From assembly GCF_000296695.1 (NCBI RefSeq), contig NZ_BAFK01000029.1, positions 1-35,377 on the forward strand: a DNA stretch of 35,377 nt. Direction: 5' to 3'. This document shows, piece after piece, positions 23,907-33,925 of the stretch (within the stretch, counting starts at the first letter, position 1; every line of letters begins with the position of its first letter). The notes beneath the pieces are model-generated. The model saw only the letters and a program-made list of their open reading frames with translations, had not been told where the DNA came from and ran no database searches. The translations under genes were made by a program, and so were the position numbers. The stretch comes from Rheinheimera nanhaiensis E407-8 (GTDB taxonomy: Bacteria > Pseudomonadota > Gammaproteobacteria > Enterobacterales > Alteromonadaceae).

Positions 23907-26483
23907 ATGCGACTAGACAAATTTACCAGTAAGTTCCAGGAAGCGATTGCCGATGCACAGTCGCTGGCGCTGGGACGTGATCAGCAATATATCGAACCAG
24001 TGCACCTGATGTTTGCTTTGCTAAATCAGGAAGGTGGCACAGTGCGCGAGCTGTTAAACAAGCTGGCCATTAACTTTAACGAACTGCGCTCCAAAGTGAG
24101 CCAGGCCATAGATCGCTTACCGCGGGTGGAAGGCGAGGGCGCTAACCTGCAGCTATCTAACGCTACCGCTCAGCTGCTGCAGCAGTGCGACAAGCTGGCG
24201 CAAAAGCGTAAAGATCAGTTTATTTCCAGCGAATTGTTCGTGCTGGCGGCAACCGAAGATAAATCTGACCTGGGCAAAATATTGCGCCTGCTCGGCGTGA
24301 GTAAAGAGGGTGTTGAGGCCGCCATTGAACAAATGCGCGGCGGCCAGAAAGTGGACGATCCTAATGCCGAAGATACCCGCCAGGCACTGACCAAATATAC
24401 CGTCGATTTAACCGCCCGCGCTGAGGCCGGTAAGCTTGACCCGGTAATAGGCCGCGACGAAGAAATTCGCCGCTGTATTCAGGTACTGCAGCGGCGTACC
24501 AAAAACAACCCGGTATTAATTGGTGAGCCTGGTGTGGGTAAAACTGCCATTGTCGAAGGGCTGGCGCTGCGTATCGTCAATAAAGAAGTGCCGGAAGGCT
24601 TAAAAGACAAACGCGTCTTGTCGCTGGACATGGGATCCTTGCTGGCAGGCGCCAAGTATCGCGGTGAATTTGAAGAGCGGTTAAAAGCGGTACTGAACGA
24701 ACTGGCCAAAGAAGAAGGCCAGGTGATTCTGTTTATTGATGAAATTCATACCATGGTCGGTGCCGGTAAAGCCGATGGCGCTATGGATGCCGGCAATATG
24801 CTAAAACCGGCGCTGGCACGTGGCGAGCTGCATTGTTTAGGCGCCACCACGCTAGATGAATACCGCAAGTACATCGAAAAAGACGCTGCGCTGGAGCGGC
24901 GCTTTCAAAAAGTACTGGTTGAAGAGCCAACGGTGGAAGACACCATTGCCATTTTACGCGGCTTAAAAGAGCGCTACGAGCTGCACCACGCGGTAGAGAT
25001 CACCGATCCGGCTATTGTCGCCGCGGCCACGTTGTCGCACCGTTATGTGTCTGACCGCCAACTGCCGGATAAAGCCATCGACTTAATTGACGAGGCGGCG
25101 TCCAGCATTCGTATGCAGATGGACTCCAAACCGGAAGAGCTGGACCGGTTGGAGCGGCGCATTATTCAGTTAAAACTGGAAGACAACGCGCTGGCAAAAG
25201 AAACCGATGAAGCGACGAAAAAACGCCGCGACATGATCCAGGAGCAAATTCGTGAGCTGGATGCCAAATACAACGAGCTGGACGAAGTGTGGGAGTCAGA
25301 AAAAGCTGCCCTGCAAGGCACGCAAAATATCAAAACCGAGCTTGAACAGGCGCGGTTAGATTTAGAAGTAGCCCGCCGCGCCAGTGATTTGCAGCGTATG
25401 TCTGAGCTGCAGTACGGCCGTATTCCCGAGCTGGAGAAAAAGCTGGATCTGGCCTCGCAGGCAGAAATGCACGAAAACACCCTGCTGCGCAATAAAGTGA
25501 CCGAGCAGGAAATTGCCGATGTGTTATCCAAAGCCACCGGCATACCGGTAAGCAAAATGCTGGAAGGCGAGCGTGACAAACTGCTGCGCATGGAGCAAGC
25601 GCTGCATGACAAGGTGATTGGTCAGGATGAAGCGGTGACTGCGGTGTCGCACGCCATCCGCCGCTCGCGCGCATGCCTTGCCGATCCGAATAAACCGATC
25701 GGCTCTTTCCTGTTTTTGGGGCCAACCGGGGTGGGTAAAACCGAGCTGACCAAATCACTGGCGAATTTTTTATTCGACAGCCCCGATGCGATGGTACGTA
25801 TCGACATGTCAGAGTTTATGGAAAAACATGCGGTATCGCGTTTAGTCGGCGCGCCACCGGGCTATGTCGGCTACGAAGAGGGCGGTTATTTAACCGAGGC
25901 GGTGCGGCGTAAGCCTTACTCAGTGGTGCTGCTGGATGAGGTAGAAAAAGCCCATCCTGATGTGTTTAACATACTGCTGCAGGTACTGGATGATGGCCGT
26001 TTAACCGATGGTCAGGGCCGCACGGTAGATTTTAAAAACACCGTCATCATTATGACGTCAAACCTGGGATCTGATCTTATTCAGGAACATTACCGTGAAT
26101 ACAGCTACAGCCAGATGAAAGAGATGCTGATGGGCGTGCTAAGCAAGCAGTTTCGGCCGGAATTTTTAAACCGGCTCGATGAAACGGTAGTGTTTCATCC
26201 GCTGGACAGCCGGCAAATTCGCAGCATTGCCCGTATTCAGCTGGCCAGGCTGGAGCAGCGTCTGGCCGAGCGGCAGTATCAGTTTAGTATTAGTGATGCG
26301 GCGCTGGATAAGCTGGCTGAAGTGGGCTTTGACCCGCTGTATGGCGCACGGCCACTAAAACGCGCCATTCAGCAGCACCTGGAAAACCCTCTGGCGCAGG
26401 CGCTGTTGCAAGGCGATGTACCGCCGGGCAGCACAGTGGCGCTGGACCATGACGGAACTAAGTTTGTGGTCAGCAGTCACTAA
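23907..26483 (+). CDS. clpB: ATP-dependent disaggregase ClpB
   Basis: The 858-residue Hsp100 chaperone rescues aggregated proteins together with DnaK. It has an N-terminal Clp repeat domain (about 1–145), AAA-1 with Walker A GEPGVGKT (206–213), a middle coiled-coil domain (about 400–525) and AAA-2 with GPTGVGKT (605–612). The positions equal those of E. coli ClpB (857 residues). AGGAG six bases before the ATG decides the start; another ATG four bases earlier is out of frame. Confidence 0.98.
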   Translation: MRLDKFTSKFQEAIADAQSLALGRDQQYIEPVHLMFALLNQEGGTVRELLNKLAINFNELRSKVSQAIDRLPRVEGEGANLQLSNATAQLLQQCDKLAQKRKDQFISSELFVLAATEDKSDLGKILRLLGVSKEGVEAAIEQMRGGQKVDDPNAEDTRQALTKYTVDLTARAEAGKLDPVIGRDEEIRRCIQVLQRRTKNNPVLIGEPGVGKTAIVEGLALRIVNKEVPEGLKDKRVLSLDMGSLLAGAKYRGEFEERLKAVLNELAKEEGQVILFIDEIHTMVGAGKADGAMDAGNMLKPALARGELHCLGATTLDEYRKYIEKDAALERRFQKVLVEEPTVEDTIAILRGLKERYELHHAVEITDPAIVAAATLSHRYVSDRQLPDKAIDLIDEAASSIRMQMDSKPEELDRLERRIIQLKLEDNALAKETDEATKKRRDMIQEQIRELDAKYNELDEVWESEKAALQGTQNIKTELEQARLDLEVARRASDLQRMSELQYGRIPELEKKLDLASQAEMHENTLLRNKVTEQEIADVLSKATGIPVSKMLEGERDKLLRMEQALHDKVIGQDEAVTAVSHAIRRSRACLADPNKPIGSFLFLGPTGVGKTELTKSLANFLFDSPDAMVRIDMSEFMEKHAVSRLVGAPPGYVGYEEGGYLTEAVRRKPYSVVLLDEVEKAHPDVFNILLQVLDDGRLTDGQGRTVDFKNTVIIMTSNLGSDLIQEHYREYSYSQMKEMLMGVLSKQFRPEFLNRLDETVVFHPLDSRQIRSIARIQLARLEQRLAERQYQFSISDAALDKLAEVGFDPLYGARPLKRAIQQHLENPLAQALLQGDVPPGSTVALDHDGTKFVVSSH

Positions 26484-26507
26484 CCTGGGTAGCTGATGCC
26501 GATGCTA

Positions 26508-26535
26508 AAGTGACCGCTTCGGCGGTCACTTTTTT
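26508..26535 (+). terminator. Terminator of clpB
   Basis: AAGTGACCGC and GCGGTCACTT form a 10-bp stem with a stable TTCG tetraloop, followed by a run of T. Confidence 0.93.
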
Positions 26536-26552
26536 GCCAAAGGCTATTCATG

Positions 26553-26581
26553 CCGGGGTATGTCCCTTATAATCCGGGGTA
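26553..26581 (+). promoter_or_regulatory. Promoter region of pssA with direct repeats
   Basis: A perfect −10 TATAAT (26568–26573) is flanked by two exact copies of CCGGGGTA (26553–26560 and 26574–26581), 21 bases apart, or two helical turns. The −35 is weak (TATTCA, 26545–26550). The repeats may be a repressor or activator site, or chance. Confidence 0.45.
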
Positions 26582-26603
26582 ATTTACTTAACAGAAGTGT
26601 GTT

Positions 26604-27446
26604 ATGACTGACTCAAAAACGACTGACAGCAGCCCGCGCAAAGGCATTTACTTATTGCCAAACTTATTGACTACCGGCGGCTTATTCTCTGGCTTTTTCG
26701 CCATCGTGGCCTCAATGAATGGCCGCTTTGAAGCGGCGGCCGTGGCTATTTTTATTGCAATGATTTTCGATGGTCTGGATGGCCGTGTGGCACGCTTAAC
26801 CAATACCCAAAGCGAGTTTGGTGCCCAATACGACAGTATGTCTGATCTGATTGCCTTTGGTATGGCGCCGGCTTTGGTGGCCTACAACTGGGGCCTGGCC
26901 GATTACGGTAAATTTGGCTGGTTAGCTGCCTTTATTTATGTGTCGTGCGCCGCGCTCAGGTTAGCACGCTTTAATGCCAACCTGGGCGTGACCGACAGCC
27001 GGTTCTTTCAGGGGCTGGCAAGCCCGGCAGCAGCCGGTATTATCGCCGGTATGGTGTGGGTTGGCAGCATTTACGAGGTAAACGGCGACAAGTTGGGCTA
27101 TCTGGTTGGCTTATTAACCATAGCGGCCGGTTTACTGATGGTAAGTAACTTCAGGTACAACTCGTTTAAAGATTTGAACTGGCGCGATCGGGTGTCGTTT
27201 TTAACCATACTTATCGTGTTGCTGGTATTTGTCGTGATTGCCTCGCGCCCGGCGGAGATGCTGTTTGGTATCTTCTTTATTTATGCCTGCTCTGGCCCGG
27301 TAACCACGATTCGCAGCGTGCGTAAATTAAAGTTGGAGCATGTGGTGGGTGACTCAGACGATGCTGACTTTGCTGATGTCAGTGCGGAGCCGGCAAACAG
27401 CTCAAAAGAAAAGGCGCCAGATAAAGCCGCGCCAGACAAAGATTAA
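26604..27446 (+). CDS. pssA: CDP-diacylglycerol–serine O-phosphatidyltransferase
   Basis: The 280-residue membrane enzyme makes phosphatidylserine from CDP-diacylglycerol and serine, the precursor of phosphatidylethanolamine. It is of the CDP-alcohol phosphatidyltransferase type, with signature Asp59-Gly60-x2-Ala63-Arg64-x8-Gly73-x3-Asp77-x3-Asp81 and about seven membrane segments. This differs from the phospholipase-D-like PssA of E. coli. The C-terminal 40 residues are an acidic/basic tail rich in A, D and K. It is a single gene between two terminators. Confidence 0.94.
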   Translation: MTDSKTTDSSPRKGIYLLPNLLTTGGLFSGFFAIVASMNGRFEAAAVAIFIAMIFDGLDGRVARLTNTQSEFGAQYDSMSDLIAFGMAPALVAYNWGLADYGKFGWLAAFIYVSCAALRLARFNANLGVTDSRFFQGLASPAAAGIIAGMVWVGSIYEVNGDKLGYLVGLLTIAAGLLMVSNFRYNSFKDLNWRDRVSFLTILIVLLVFVVIASRPAEMLFGIFFIYACSGPVTTIRSVRKLKLEHVVGDSDDADFADVSAEPANSSKEKAPDKAAPDKD

Positions 27447-27457
27447 CATCGTGAAAG

Positions 27458-27486
27458 AATAACCCCGCAGCGCGGGGTTATTTTTT
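27458..27486 (+). terminator. Terminator of pssA
   Basis: AATAACCCCGC and GCGGGGTTATT pair over 11 bp around a 3-base loop, followed by TTTT. On the minus strand the following CTTTC is poor, so it serves mainly pssA. Confidence 0.9.
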
Positions 27487-27491
27487 GCCTG

Positions 27492-29039
27492 TTAGCTGGC
27501 GAAGCTTTTGTTTAAGCCGGCTATCTGGCTGGTTTTATGCTGCAGCGCTTTGCTGTTATCTGCCACCACCTGAATATTGGCCAGGTTGGTTTGCGCAATT
27601 TGCTGAATATGGCTGACATTTTGCTGTACATCTTGCGCTACAACGCCTTGCTGGGTAGCGGCGGTGGCGATTTGCGACGACAAATGTGCAATCTGATCAA
27701 CCATGCGTGAAATGTCAGCCAGCTGCGTTTCGCTTTGCTGGGTTTCAGTAACACAGGTCTCGGCCTGTTGCCGGCTTTGCAGCATCACTTTACCCCAGCT
27801 TAATAAGGTTTGCTGTATTTCGTTGATCGACTGTTTAATTTGCTCAGTGGCATTGTGGGTGCGTGACGACAACGCCCGTACTTCGTCGGCCACCACGGCA
27901 AAGCCACGGCCATGTTCACCCGCGCGGGCCGCTTCAATGGCGGCATTAAGTGCCAGTAAGTTGGTTTGATCGGCAATCCCCTGAATTTCTGTCATCACAG
28001 CGCCAATACGCTCGGCCTCTACGGCCAGGCTGTCCGCCGTGGCGGCTGCACCCTGAACTTCAGTAGCCAGCTTTTGCACGGTTTGGGCGGTATGTTGCAT
28101 AGCACTTTTGGCTTTTTCGCAAATGATATGGGTGTCGTTTACCTGCTGGTGGGTTTGCTGGGTGCGCAGCGCAATATCCTGCACTGTGCCGGAAAGCTGC
28201 GTGGTGGCGCTAACTATGCTGGTCAGCTGATCATGTTGCTGATGAATACCCTGCTCGGTCAGACGTACCGCTTCGCCCTGGGTTTCGGCAATAATATTCA
28301 GCGCCTGAGTGCTGTCAGCGGTGCGGCCCAGCACAGTGCGCAAACGGGCCTGGCACATCTTCAGCTGAAAATCGGCAATACCATCAGGGCCAAAACCGCT
28401 ATAGATCCAGCGTGATACGCTGTCAAACTCAGTGCGGGCCTGCTGTAACTTGGCCGGGATAACAAACAGCTCATCAAAACACAGTGCCAGCCACAGTGCC
28501 GGCAGTACTAACGCCAGCAGAAAGTGTGCACCAAAACTCCAGGCACCCAAAACGGCCAGCAGCAGGCTGAAGCTAAAGGCCAGCGTGCGCTTAAGGCCAA
28601 ACTTACTGCGCCAGTCTGACGGCACTTTACCGTTTAACATGGCCGGGTAGCTTAGCTTAGCCCGCTCGATATACTGTGGCTGTGCTTTAACCCGTACTGA
28701 TTGGTAACCAATCAGTTTATGCTCCTGATAAATTGGCGTAACAAACGCATCAACCCAATAATAGCGGCCATCTTTACAGCGGTTTTTTACCATGCCGCGC
28801 CACGACTGGCCTTGCTTTAGCTTCTGCCACAGATCAGCAAAGGCAGCGGCGGGCATATCGGGGTGTCGCACTATGTTATGATTGTTGCCTACCAGCTCCT
28901 GCTCACTGTAGCCAGCCACTTGACAAAACGCCGGGTTGGCATAGGTAATTACACCGCGTAAATCGGTGGTGGATACCAGTTCCTGCTCTGCACTAAAGGT
29001 GACTTCTTCATTAATAAGTTGCTGATTACGCCGGTTCAT
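27492..29039 (-). CDS. Aer-like PAS-domain methyl-accepting chemotaxis receptor
   Basis: The 515-residue receptor has an N-terminal PAS domain (about residues 15–115; [21 protein letters not shown] and [13 protein letters not shown] are typical of Aer). A hydrophobic region of about residues 150–190 anchors it in the membrane without a large periplasmic domain. A C-terminal MCP signalling domain follows, its tip [21 protein letters not shown] near residues 355–376. It is probably an energy or redox taxis sensor using FAD, as in Aer; FAD binding is inferred from the family. It is divergent from gshA. Confidence 0.92.
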   Translation of the reverse strand: MNRRNQQLINEEVTFSAEQELVSTTDLRGVITYANPAFCQVAGYSEQELVGNNHNIVRHPDMPAAAFADLWQKLKQGQSWRGMVKNRCKDGRYYWVDAFVTPIYQEHKLIGYQSVRVKAQPQYIERAKLSYPAMLNGKVPSDWRSKFGLKRTLAFSFSLLLAVLGAWSFGAHFLLALVLPALWLALCFDELFVIPAKLQQARTEFDSVSRWIYSGFGPDGIADFQLKMCQARLRTVLGRTADSTQALNIIAETQGEAVRLTEQGIHQQHDQLTSIVSATTQLSGTVQDIALRTQQTHQQVNDTHIICEKAKSAMQHTAQTVQKLATEVQGAAATADSLAVEAERIGAVMTEIQGIADQTNLLALNAAIEAARAGEHGRGFAVVADEVRALSSRTHNATEQIKQSINEIQQTLLSWGKVMLQSRQQAETCVTETQQSETQLADISRMVDQIAHLSSQIATAATQQGVVAQDVQQNVSHIQQIAQTNLANIQVVADNSKALQHKTSQIAGLNKSFAS

Positions 29040-29091
29040 GCCGCCTGCCTGTTTTGCTGAAAAAGAAAATATCCAATTGGAGGTAAGTCTA

Positions 29092-29118
29092 ATGCATGCA
29101 ATGGTTTTTTGCAGCTAA
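29092..29118 (+). CDS. Possible 8-codon leader peptide upstream of gshA
   Basis: An ATG at 29092 has a strong GGAGG nine bases upstream and the frame reads MHAMVFCS before TAA. It lies 150 bases before gshA in a 229-base gap. It contains a cysteine codon, so a link to cysteine or glutathione supply is conceivable. No attenuator hairpin was found, and chance cannot be ruled out. Confidence 0.3.
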   Translation: MHAMVFCS

Positions 29119-29268
29119 TGCTACTGTGCTTTAACCCGCAGCAAGCGGTTTTGGCCTAAAACAGCATTGTTGGCCGATAAAATACAGGCTAAATTGAGCG
29201 CTGATCTTGAAGTTTGCTGTGGCGCCCCAATTTCCTGCCACAAGCGTCTTGCTAATTAAGGAATTCTC

Positions 29269-30876
29269 TTGGGCTCAACGATAAATCAACGGCTGCAACA
29301 GCTAAACAGCCTTAACCCGCAAGCGGTAACGGGTATTTTGCATGGCATAGAGCGTGAGACATTAAGAGTAAACCAAGACGGCAGCCTGGCGTTAACACCA
29401 CATCCCAAGGTGCTGGGCTCGGCGTTAACACACCCGTGGATCACCACCGATTTTTCTGAATCGCTGCTTGAGTTTATCACGCCGGTCAGCGACAGCATTG
29501 ATACGACTTTAGCGCAGCTGAGTGACATTCATCGTTTTACCGCGGCTAATATTGCAGATGAGCAGTTCTGGGCCGCCAGCATGCCGTGTTTTATCAGCAA
29601 ACAGCAAACTATTCCTTTAGCGCAGTATGGCAGCTCTAATGTTGGCCGCATGAAAACCCTGTACCGTAAAGGCCTGCATAACCGCTACGGCAGTATGATG
29701 CAGGCGATAAGCGGTGTGCATTTTAATTTCTCGTTGCCTGACACCTTTTGGCACAGTTATCAGCAGGTGCTGGCGCAAGGTAGTGAAGGGCAGGAATATG
29801 ATCTGCAGAGTTTTATCTCAGAGCAGTACCTTGCGCTTATCCGTAATTACAAGCGCTATGTCTGGTTAATTGTCTACCTGTTTGGCGCTTCACCAGCGAT
29901 GTGTACGTCCTTCCTGGAGGGCCGCAGCAGTCGTTATCCGTTTCAAACCCTGGGTAAGGGGTCGCTGTATTTGCCTTATGCCACCTCACTGCGTATGAGC
30001 GACTTAGGCTACACCAACAGCGCCCAGTCGAGCTTAAATGTGACTTATAACAGCCTGGCTGAGTATATCAGTGGCTTGCATGCTGCCATCAGTATGCCAT
30101 CGGAAGAATATCGCAATATTGGTGTTAAAGTTAATGGCGAATATCAGCAGCTTAATGCCAATGTGCTACAGATAGAAAACGAGTTTTACTCGACCATCCG
30201 GCCTAAGCGTACTACCCAGTCCGGTGAGCGGCCAACCTGTGCCTTAGCCAAGCGTGGCGTAGAGTATATTGAAGTGCGCGCACTGGATGTTAACCCGTTC
30301 AGTGCGGTGGGGATTACCGCCGAGCAAATGCATTTTCTTGATGTGTTTCTGCTGTATTGTTTGTTAAACGACAGCCCGCCGCTCTCTGCGGCAGAGCAAA
30401 GTATCACTGAGCAAAACTTACGTAAAGTGGTCACCGACGGCCGGCGTACTAATCTGGAGCTGTCAGATAATAATCAACCACGTTTAATGCAGGACTGGGC
30501 TGAAGAGCTGTTTGCCGACATGATGCCGATTGCCAAACATCTGGACACTGCCTACGGCAACGAGCGTTACAGCGGTGCCTTAAAGCAGTTTTATTTAAGC
30601 CTGCTGGACCCGGCGCAAACCTATTCCGGCAAACTGCTGAACCAGCTACTGGCCAGGCAGCAGGATAACGGCAGTTTTATTTTGCAGCTATCCAAGCAGT
30701 ACCGTGAGCAGTTATTAGCGCAGCCTTATCAGTTTTACAATGAGTCGCAATTTGTGCAGGCAGCGGCTTTGTCTATTGAACAGCAGCAACAGATAGAGCA
30801 GCAAGATAACATCAGTTTTGCGCAATATATTGCCCAGTATTATGCTGAAGTACCCAAATGCGATGGTGCGGCCTAA
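29269..30876 (+). CDS. gshA: Glutamate–cysteine ligase
   Basis: This 535-residue enzyme joins glutamate and cysteine, the first step of glutathione synthesis. The stretches GIERETLRVN, LTHPWITTDFSESLLEFITPV and GRSSRYPFQTLG are classic for the proteobacterial GshA type. The start codon is TTG at 29269, with AAGGAA six bases before it; no ATG gives a full N terminus. It is divergent from the chemoreceptor. Confidence 0.96.
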   Translation: MGSTINQRLQQLNSLNPQAVTGILHGIERETLRVNQDGSLALTPHPKVLGSALTHPWITTDFSESLLEFITPVSDSIDTTLAQLSDIHRFTAANIADEQFWAASMPCFISKQQTIPLAQYGSSNVGRMKTLYRKGLHNRYGSMMQAISGVHFNFSLPDTFWHSYQQVLAQGSEGQEYDLQSFISEQYLALIRNYKRYVWLIVYLFGASPAMCTSFLEGRSSRYPFQTLGKGSLYLPYATSLRMSDLGYTNSAQSSLNVTYNSLAEYISGLHAAISMPSEEYRNIGVKVNGEYQQLNANVLQIENEFYSTIRPKRTTQSGERPTCALAKRGVEYIEVRALDVNPFSAVGITAEQMHFLDVFLLYCLLNDSPPLSAAEQSITEQNLRKVVTDGRRTNLELSDNNQPRLMQDWAEELFADMMPIAKHLDTAYGNERYSGALKQFYLSLLDPAQTYSGKLLNQLLARQQDNGSFILQLSKQYREQLLAQPYQFYNESQFVQAAALSIEQQQQIEQQDNISFAQYIAQYYAEVPKCDGAA

Positions 30877-30882
30877 AAAAAG

Positions 30883-30902
30883 CGGCTACCCGGGGGTAGC
30901 CG
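30883..30902 (+). terminator. Hairpin after gshA
   Basis: CGGCTACCC and GGGTAGCCG pair over 9 bp around two central bases; a run of A precedes it and no T tract follows on the plus strand. It is a weak terminator for gshA or an RNA 3' stabiliser. Confidence 0.55.
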
Positions 30903-30963
30903 TAATAGTAATCCAGGGAGATAAAACTTGGTTGCATCCATGCACCTTGTTAGAATCAGGCGG

Positions 30964-31596
30964 ATGAAAAAAGTTCAGATCACCCAAAAACCGCTGTTAC
31001 TCGCTGTTTCTGCAGTGTTTTTAGTCAGCAGCTGCGCTACGCCACCGCCACAGAATGTGTCTAATCTGTGTGAAATCTTTTATGAACACCGCGACTGGTA
31101 TGACGCTGCGGCCAAAGTGCGCGATAAATGGGGCGTGCCTATTCATGTGCCAATGAGCATCATGTACCAGGAAAGCAGCTTTAAACATAACGCCCGGCCA
31201 CCTATGCGCTGGTTTTTGGGCTTTATTCCTTATGGCCGCGCCAGCAGTGCTTACGGTTATTCGCAAGCTAAAACCGTGACCTGGGATGAATACGTTAAAG
31301 AAGCCGACCGCTTTTGGGCCAGCCGGGATAACTTTGACGATGCCATCGACTTTATGGGGTGGTATATCAGCAAAAGCCAGCGTTTAAACGGCGTATCCAA
31401 GTGGGATGCTTACAACCAATATCTGAATTATCACGAAGGTTGGGGCGGCTATAAGCGTGGCAGTTACCAGAAAAAGGCCTGGCTGATGCAGACCGCGAAA
31501 AAGGTGGATAGCCGGGCTAAAACTTATGCGGCCCAGCTGAAAACCTGTGAAGAAGATTTACAGCGCGGCTGGTTGTGGCGGCTGTTTTTTGGCTGA
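30964..31596 (+). CDS. Lipoprotein with lytic-transglycosylase-like motif
   Basis: The 210-residue protein has a lipoprotein signal peptide ending VSSC (Cys24). A segment IMYQESSFKHNARP (near residues 67–80) resembles the SLT motif with catalytic Glu70, followed by AYGYSQAKTVTWDEY and a YLNYHEGWGGY segment. It probably acts on peptidoglycan from the outer membrane. The ATG at 30964 gives a good signal peptide. An in-frame TTG at 30928 has a better AGGGAG site but adds a tail before the signal, so the start is uncertain. It lies downstream of gshA. Confidence 0.78.
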   Translation: MKKVQITQKPLLLAVSAVFLVSSCATPPPQNVSNLCEIFYEHRDWYDAAAKVRDKWGVPIHVPMSIMYQESSFKHNARPPMRWFLGFIPYGRASSAYGYSQAKTVTWDEYVKEADRFWASRDNFDDAIDFMGWYISKSQRLNGVSKWDAYNQYLNYHEGWGGYKRGSYQKKAWLMQTAKKVDSRAKTYAAQLKTCEEDLQRGWLWRLFFG

Positions 31597-31613
31597 GCGG
31601 TTATTAGCAATAA

Positions 31614-31634
31614 AAAACCGGCAGCGCCGGTTTT
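31614..31634. terminator. Bidirectional terminator
   Basis: AAAACCGGC and GCCGGTTTT form a 9-bp stem with a 3-base loop. It is flanked by A/T runs on both sides and lies between the convergent lipoprotein and corB genes. Confidence 0.9.
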
Positions 31635-31635
31635 A

Positions 31636-32904
31636 TTAATTTTGCTTCAGGTGCGGCAGTAGCCGTACTGTTTTAATCATATTGTCCTGCACATCGACCA
31701 CTTCCATCGGGTAACCGGCCAAACGAATACTGAGGTTGCCTTGCGGGATTTCTTCTAAATATTCCAAAATCAGCCCGTTTAAGGTTTTCGGCCCGTCAGT
31801 GGGCAGCTCCAGCTGCATCTCGCGGTTTAAATCGCGCAGGTTAATGCCACCATCAATCAGGTAAGAGCCGTCGGGTTGCGGCTGGATATCCTCATTGCCA
31901 TCATCACTGATGTCGGTGGTAAATTCGCCTACCACTTCTTCCAGAATGTCGGCCAGCGTAACCAACCCCTGAATATCACCATACTCGTCTACCACCAGGC
32001 CGATACGCTCTTTGGTGCGCTGAAACTTTAGCAACTGGGTATTCAGCGGCGTGCCTTCAGGAATAAAGTAAATTTCGCTGACCGCGCGCATCAGGCTGGC
32101 TTTGGTCAGCTGCTCTTTAATCAGCAGGCGCATCAGCTCGCGCGGGTGCACAAAGCCGACGGCATCATCTATGCTGTCGCGGTACAACAGAATACGGCTG
32201 TACTGCATATTGGCCAGCTGGCGCTCAATGTCCTTCCAGTCATCGTTAATATCAATACCGACAATTTCATTGCGCGGCACCATAATATCTTCCACGGTGG
32301 CGTTTTCTAAATCTAACACACCCACTAACATGCTCTGATGTTGCTCGGGGATCAGGGCACCGGCCTCATGCACCACAGTACGCAGCTCTTCTGCACTTAA
32401 ACTGTTACCCTGATGTTTTTCCGGGCTAACGCCCAACAGCGCTAAAAGACCATTGGTAACCTTATTTAGCATATAAACAAAGGGGTAACACACTTTTAGC
32501 AGGTACTTCAAAATCAGCGATGATGGAAACGCGACACGCTCCGGGTATAATGCTGCCAGTGTTTTTGGTGTCACCTCAGAGAAAATAAGTACGACCAATG
32601 TTAGCGCTATGGGCGCGATAAATAAGCCTAAATCACCATATAACCGTTGGCCAATAAGTGTCGTTACCGAGGCGGCTGCAATATTGACCAGGTTGTTGCC
32701 AATAAGAATAAGGCCGATTAGACGATCTGGCCGTTTTAGCAGCTCGCTGACCCGAATAGCCCCCTTATGATTTTCGTTTGTTAAATGCTTTAAACGATAA
32801 GGGTTTACAGACATCATGCCTGTTTCTGATCCCGAGAAATAGGCCGATATGAATAGGAGCACGCCGAGAATAATAAAAAGCGTACCCGTCGATATGTCGT
32901 CCAA
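31636..32904 (-). CDS. corB: CNNM/CorB-family transporter-like protein (YfjD)
   Basis: The 422-residue membrane protein has a DUF21/CNNM domain with three to four membrane segments (about residues 1–190; GSETGMMSVN, GNNLVNIAA). A pair of CBS domains (about 205–325; VEDIMVPRNEIVGID, VVDEYGDIQGLVTL) and a CorC/HlyC C-terminal domain follow. The family is linked to magnesium and cobalt handling. The start codon is TTG, with AGGT about nine bases upstream. The order corB–ypjD, with ffh opposite, is the same as in E. coli (yfjD–ypjD–ffh). Confidence 0.92.
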   Translation of the reverse strand: MDDISTGTLFIILGVLLFISAYFSGSETGMMSVNPYRLKHLTNENHKGAIRVSELLKRPDRLIGLILIGNNLVNIAAASVTTLIGQRLYGDLGLFIAPIALTLVVLIFSEVTPKTLAALYPERVAFPSSLILKYLLKVCYPFVYMLNKVTNGLLALLGVSPEKHQGNSLSAEELRTVVHEAGALIPEQHQSMLVGVLDLENATVEDIMVPRNEIVGIDINDDWKDIERQLANMQYSRILLYRDSIDDAVGFVHPRELMRLLIKEQLTKASLMRAVSEIYFIPEGTPLNTQLLKFQRTKERIGLVVDEYGDIQGLVTLADILEEVVGEFTTDISDDGNEDIQPQPDGSYLIDGGINLRDLNREMQLELPTDGPKTLNGLILEYLEEIPQGNLSIRLAGYPMEVVDVQDNMIKTVRLLPHLKQN

Positions 32905-32969
32905 GAGTTAACTACCTGCATTACCAAACACCTGTACTTGATATTACGAAGTGTTTGTTGAGTCAAGAA

Positions 32970-33776
32970 TTAAAGTGTATTAAGCAGCACTTCGCGCACA
33001 AAGCGGCTGCCAAAATAGCCCAGTGTTAATAGCACTGCGCCAATAATAGTCAGTGTATTAGCAATTCTGCCGCGCCAACCCTGTTTAGCGTGGCCCCAGC
33101 ACAGCACGGCAAATACCACAAAGCCGGCAAAACTGAATACATTTTTATGCAGGTTCTCTTTCGCCAGCCAGTTGTCCATAAACAGGGCGGCGACCAGCAG
33201 CGCCAGCGCCAGTAACACTGTGCCGGCCAGCAGGATTCTGAACTGCAGCACTTCTGCCTGTACCAATGGCGGCATATGCCGTGTCATGGCGGCAAAATCT
33301 TTTTGCTTTAATTTATTGCTGATGTAGCTGACCTGGAAAGAATACAACATGGCCATGACCAGTACCGCATAAGCCAGAAACGCCAGCATAATGTGCACTA
33401 ATAAGCCCAGGTTCTGCTCAAAGTGCTGCAGCTGCACGCTATGCGGCAAAGCCAGCACAGCCAGTTGCATCAGGGCGGCAAAGCCATACACCACTGGCAG
33501 TAACAGCACGGCTGGTGCGCGCAGTGAGGTAAGCGTTACTGCCACCGTGATAAGCCAGCAGACTAAGGAGCTGACATTCAGCAGGCTAAAGTTTTGCCCG
33601 TCTTTGGTAAATAACATGCTGGTTAATACCAGCATGTGCAACACTAAGCCCACTACGGCAGTAGCAAAGGTGGTTTTAAAATGCGGCCCCTGCGGGTGAA
33701 AAATGCGTAATAACACCGAGCCGGTAGCTACCAGGTATGCAAGTAACGCCAGTATGGTTAATAACGCATCAGTCAT
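32970..33776 (-). CDS. ypjD: CcsA-family inner-membrane protein (YpjD)
   Basis: The 268-residue protein has about eight membrane segments of the cytochrome c assembly (CcsA/CcmF-like) domain. The stretch LLVHIMLAFLAYAVLVMAM is typical. YpjD proteins keep this fold, but a cytochrome assembly role is not established. It is upstream of corB by 65 bases, so the two may be co-transcribed, and is divergent from ffh. Confidence 0.9.
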   Translation of the reverse strand: MTDALLTILALLAYLVATGSVLLRIFHPQGPHFKTTFATAVVGLVLHMLVLTSMLFTKDGQNFSLLNVSSLVCWLITVAVTLTSLRAPAVLLLPVVYGFAALMQLAVLALPHSVQLQHFEQNLGLLVHIMLAFLAYAVLVMAMLYSFQVSYISNKLKQKDFAAMTRHMPPLVQAEVLQFRILLAGTVLLALALLVAALFMDNWLAKENLHKNVFSFAGFVVFAVLCWGHAKQGWRGRIANTLTIIGAVLLTLGYFGSRFVREVLLNTL

Positions 33777-33885
33777 CTGCAGCAGTTCCTTTCAATTCGA
33801 TGGCTTGGTATTGTATTGCAACTTTAAGGCTAAGCCCAGCGCCGCAAGCAACAGTTTCTTAACGGCTGCTTCTGGCGCTGTGGTT

Positions 33886-33894
33886 TGTTATAAT
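33886..33894 (+). promoter_or_regulatory. Extended −10 promoter of ffh
   Basis: TGTTATAAT is a perfect extended −10 (TGnTATAAT), 31 bases before the ffh start. No good −35 is seen, which fits the extended −10 class. Confidence 0.6.
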
Positions 33895-33925
33895 CGGCGC
33901 CATCATCGCTGTAGAGTGAACAATC

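Noticed and set aside
25166..25758. Two long minus-strand frames opposite clpB
   Set aside because: They lie in the region encoding the ClpB middle domain and AAA-2 start; Ser-rich or low-complexity shadow products.
32924..32960. Imperfect inverted repeat CAAACAC/GTGTTTG between ypjD and corB
   Set aside because: The arms are short, the loop is long and there is no T tract; too weak to call a signal.
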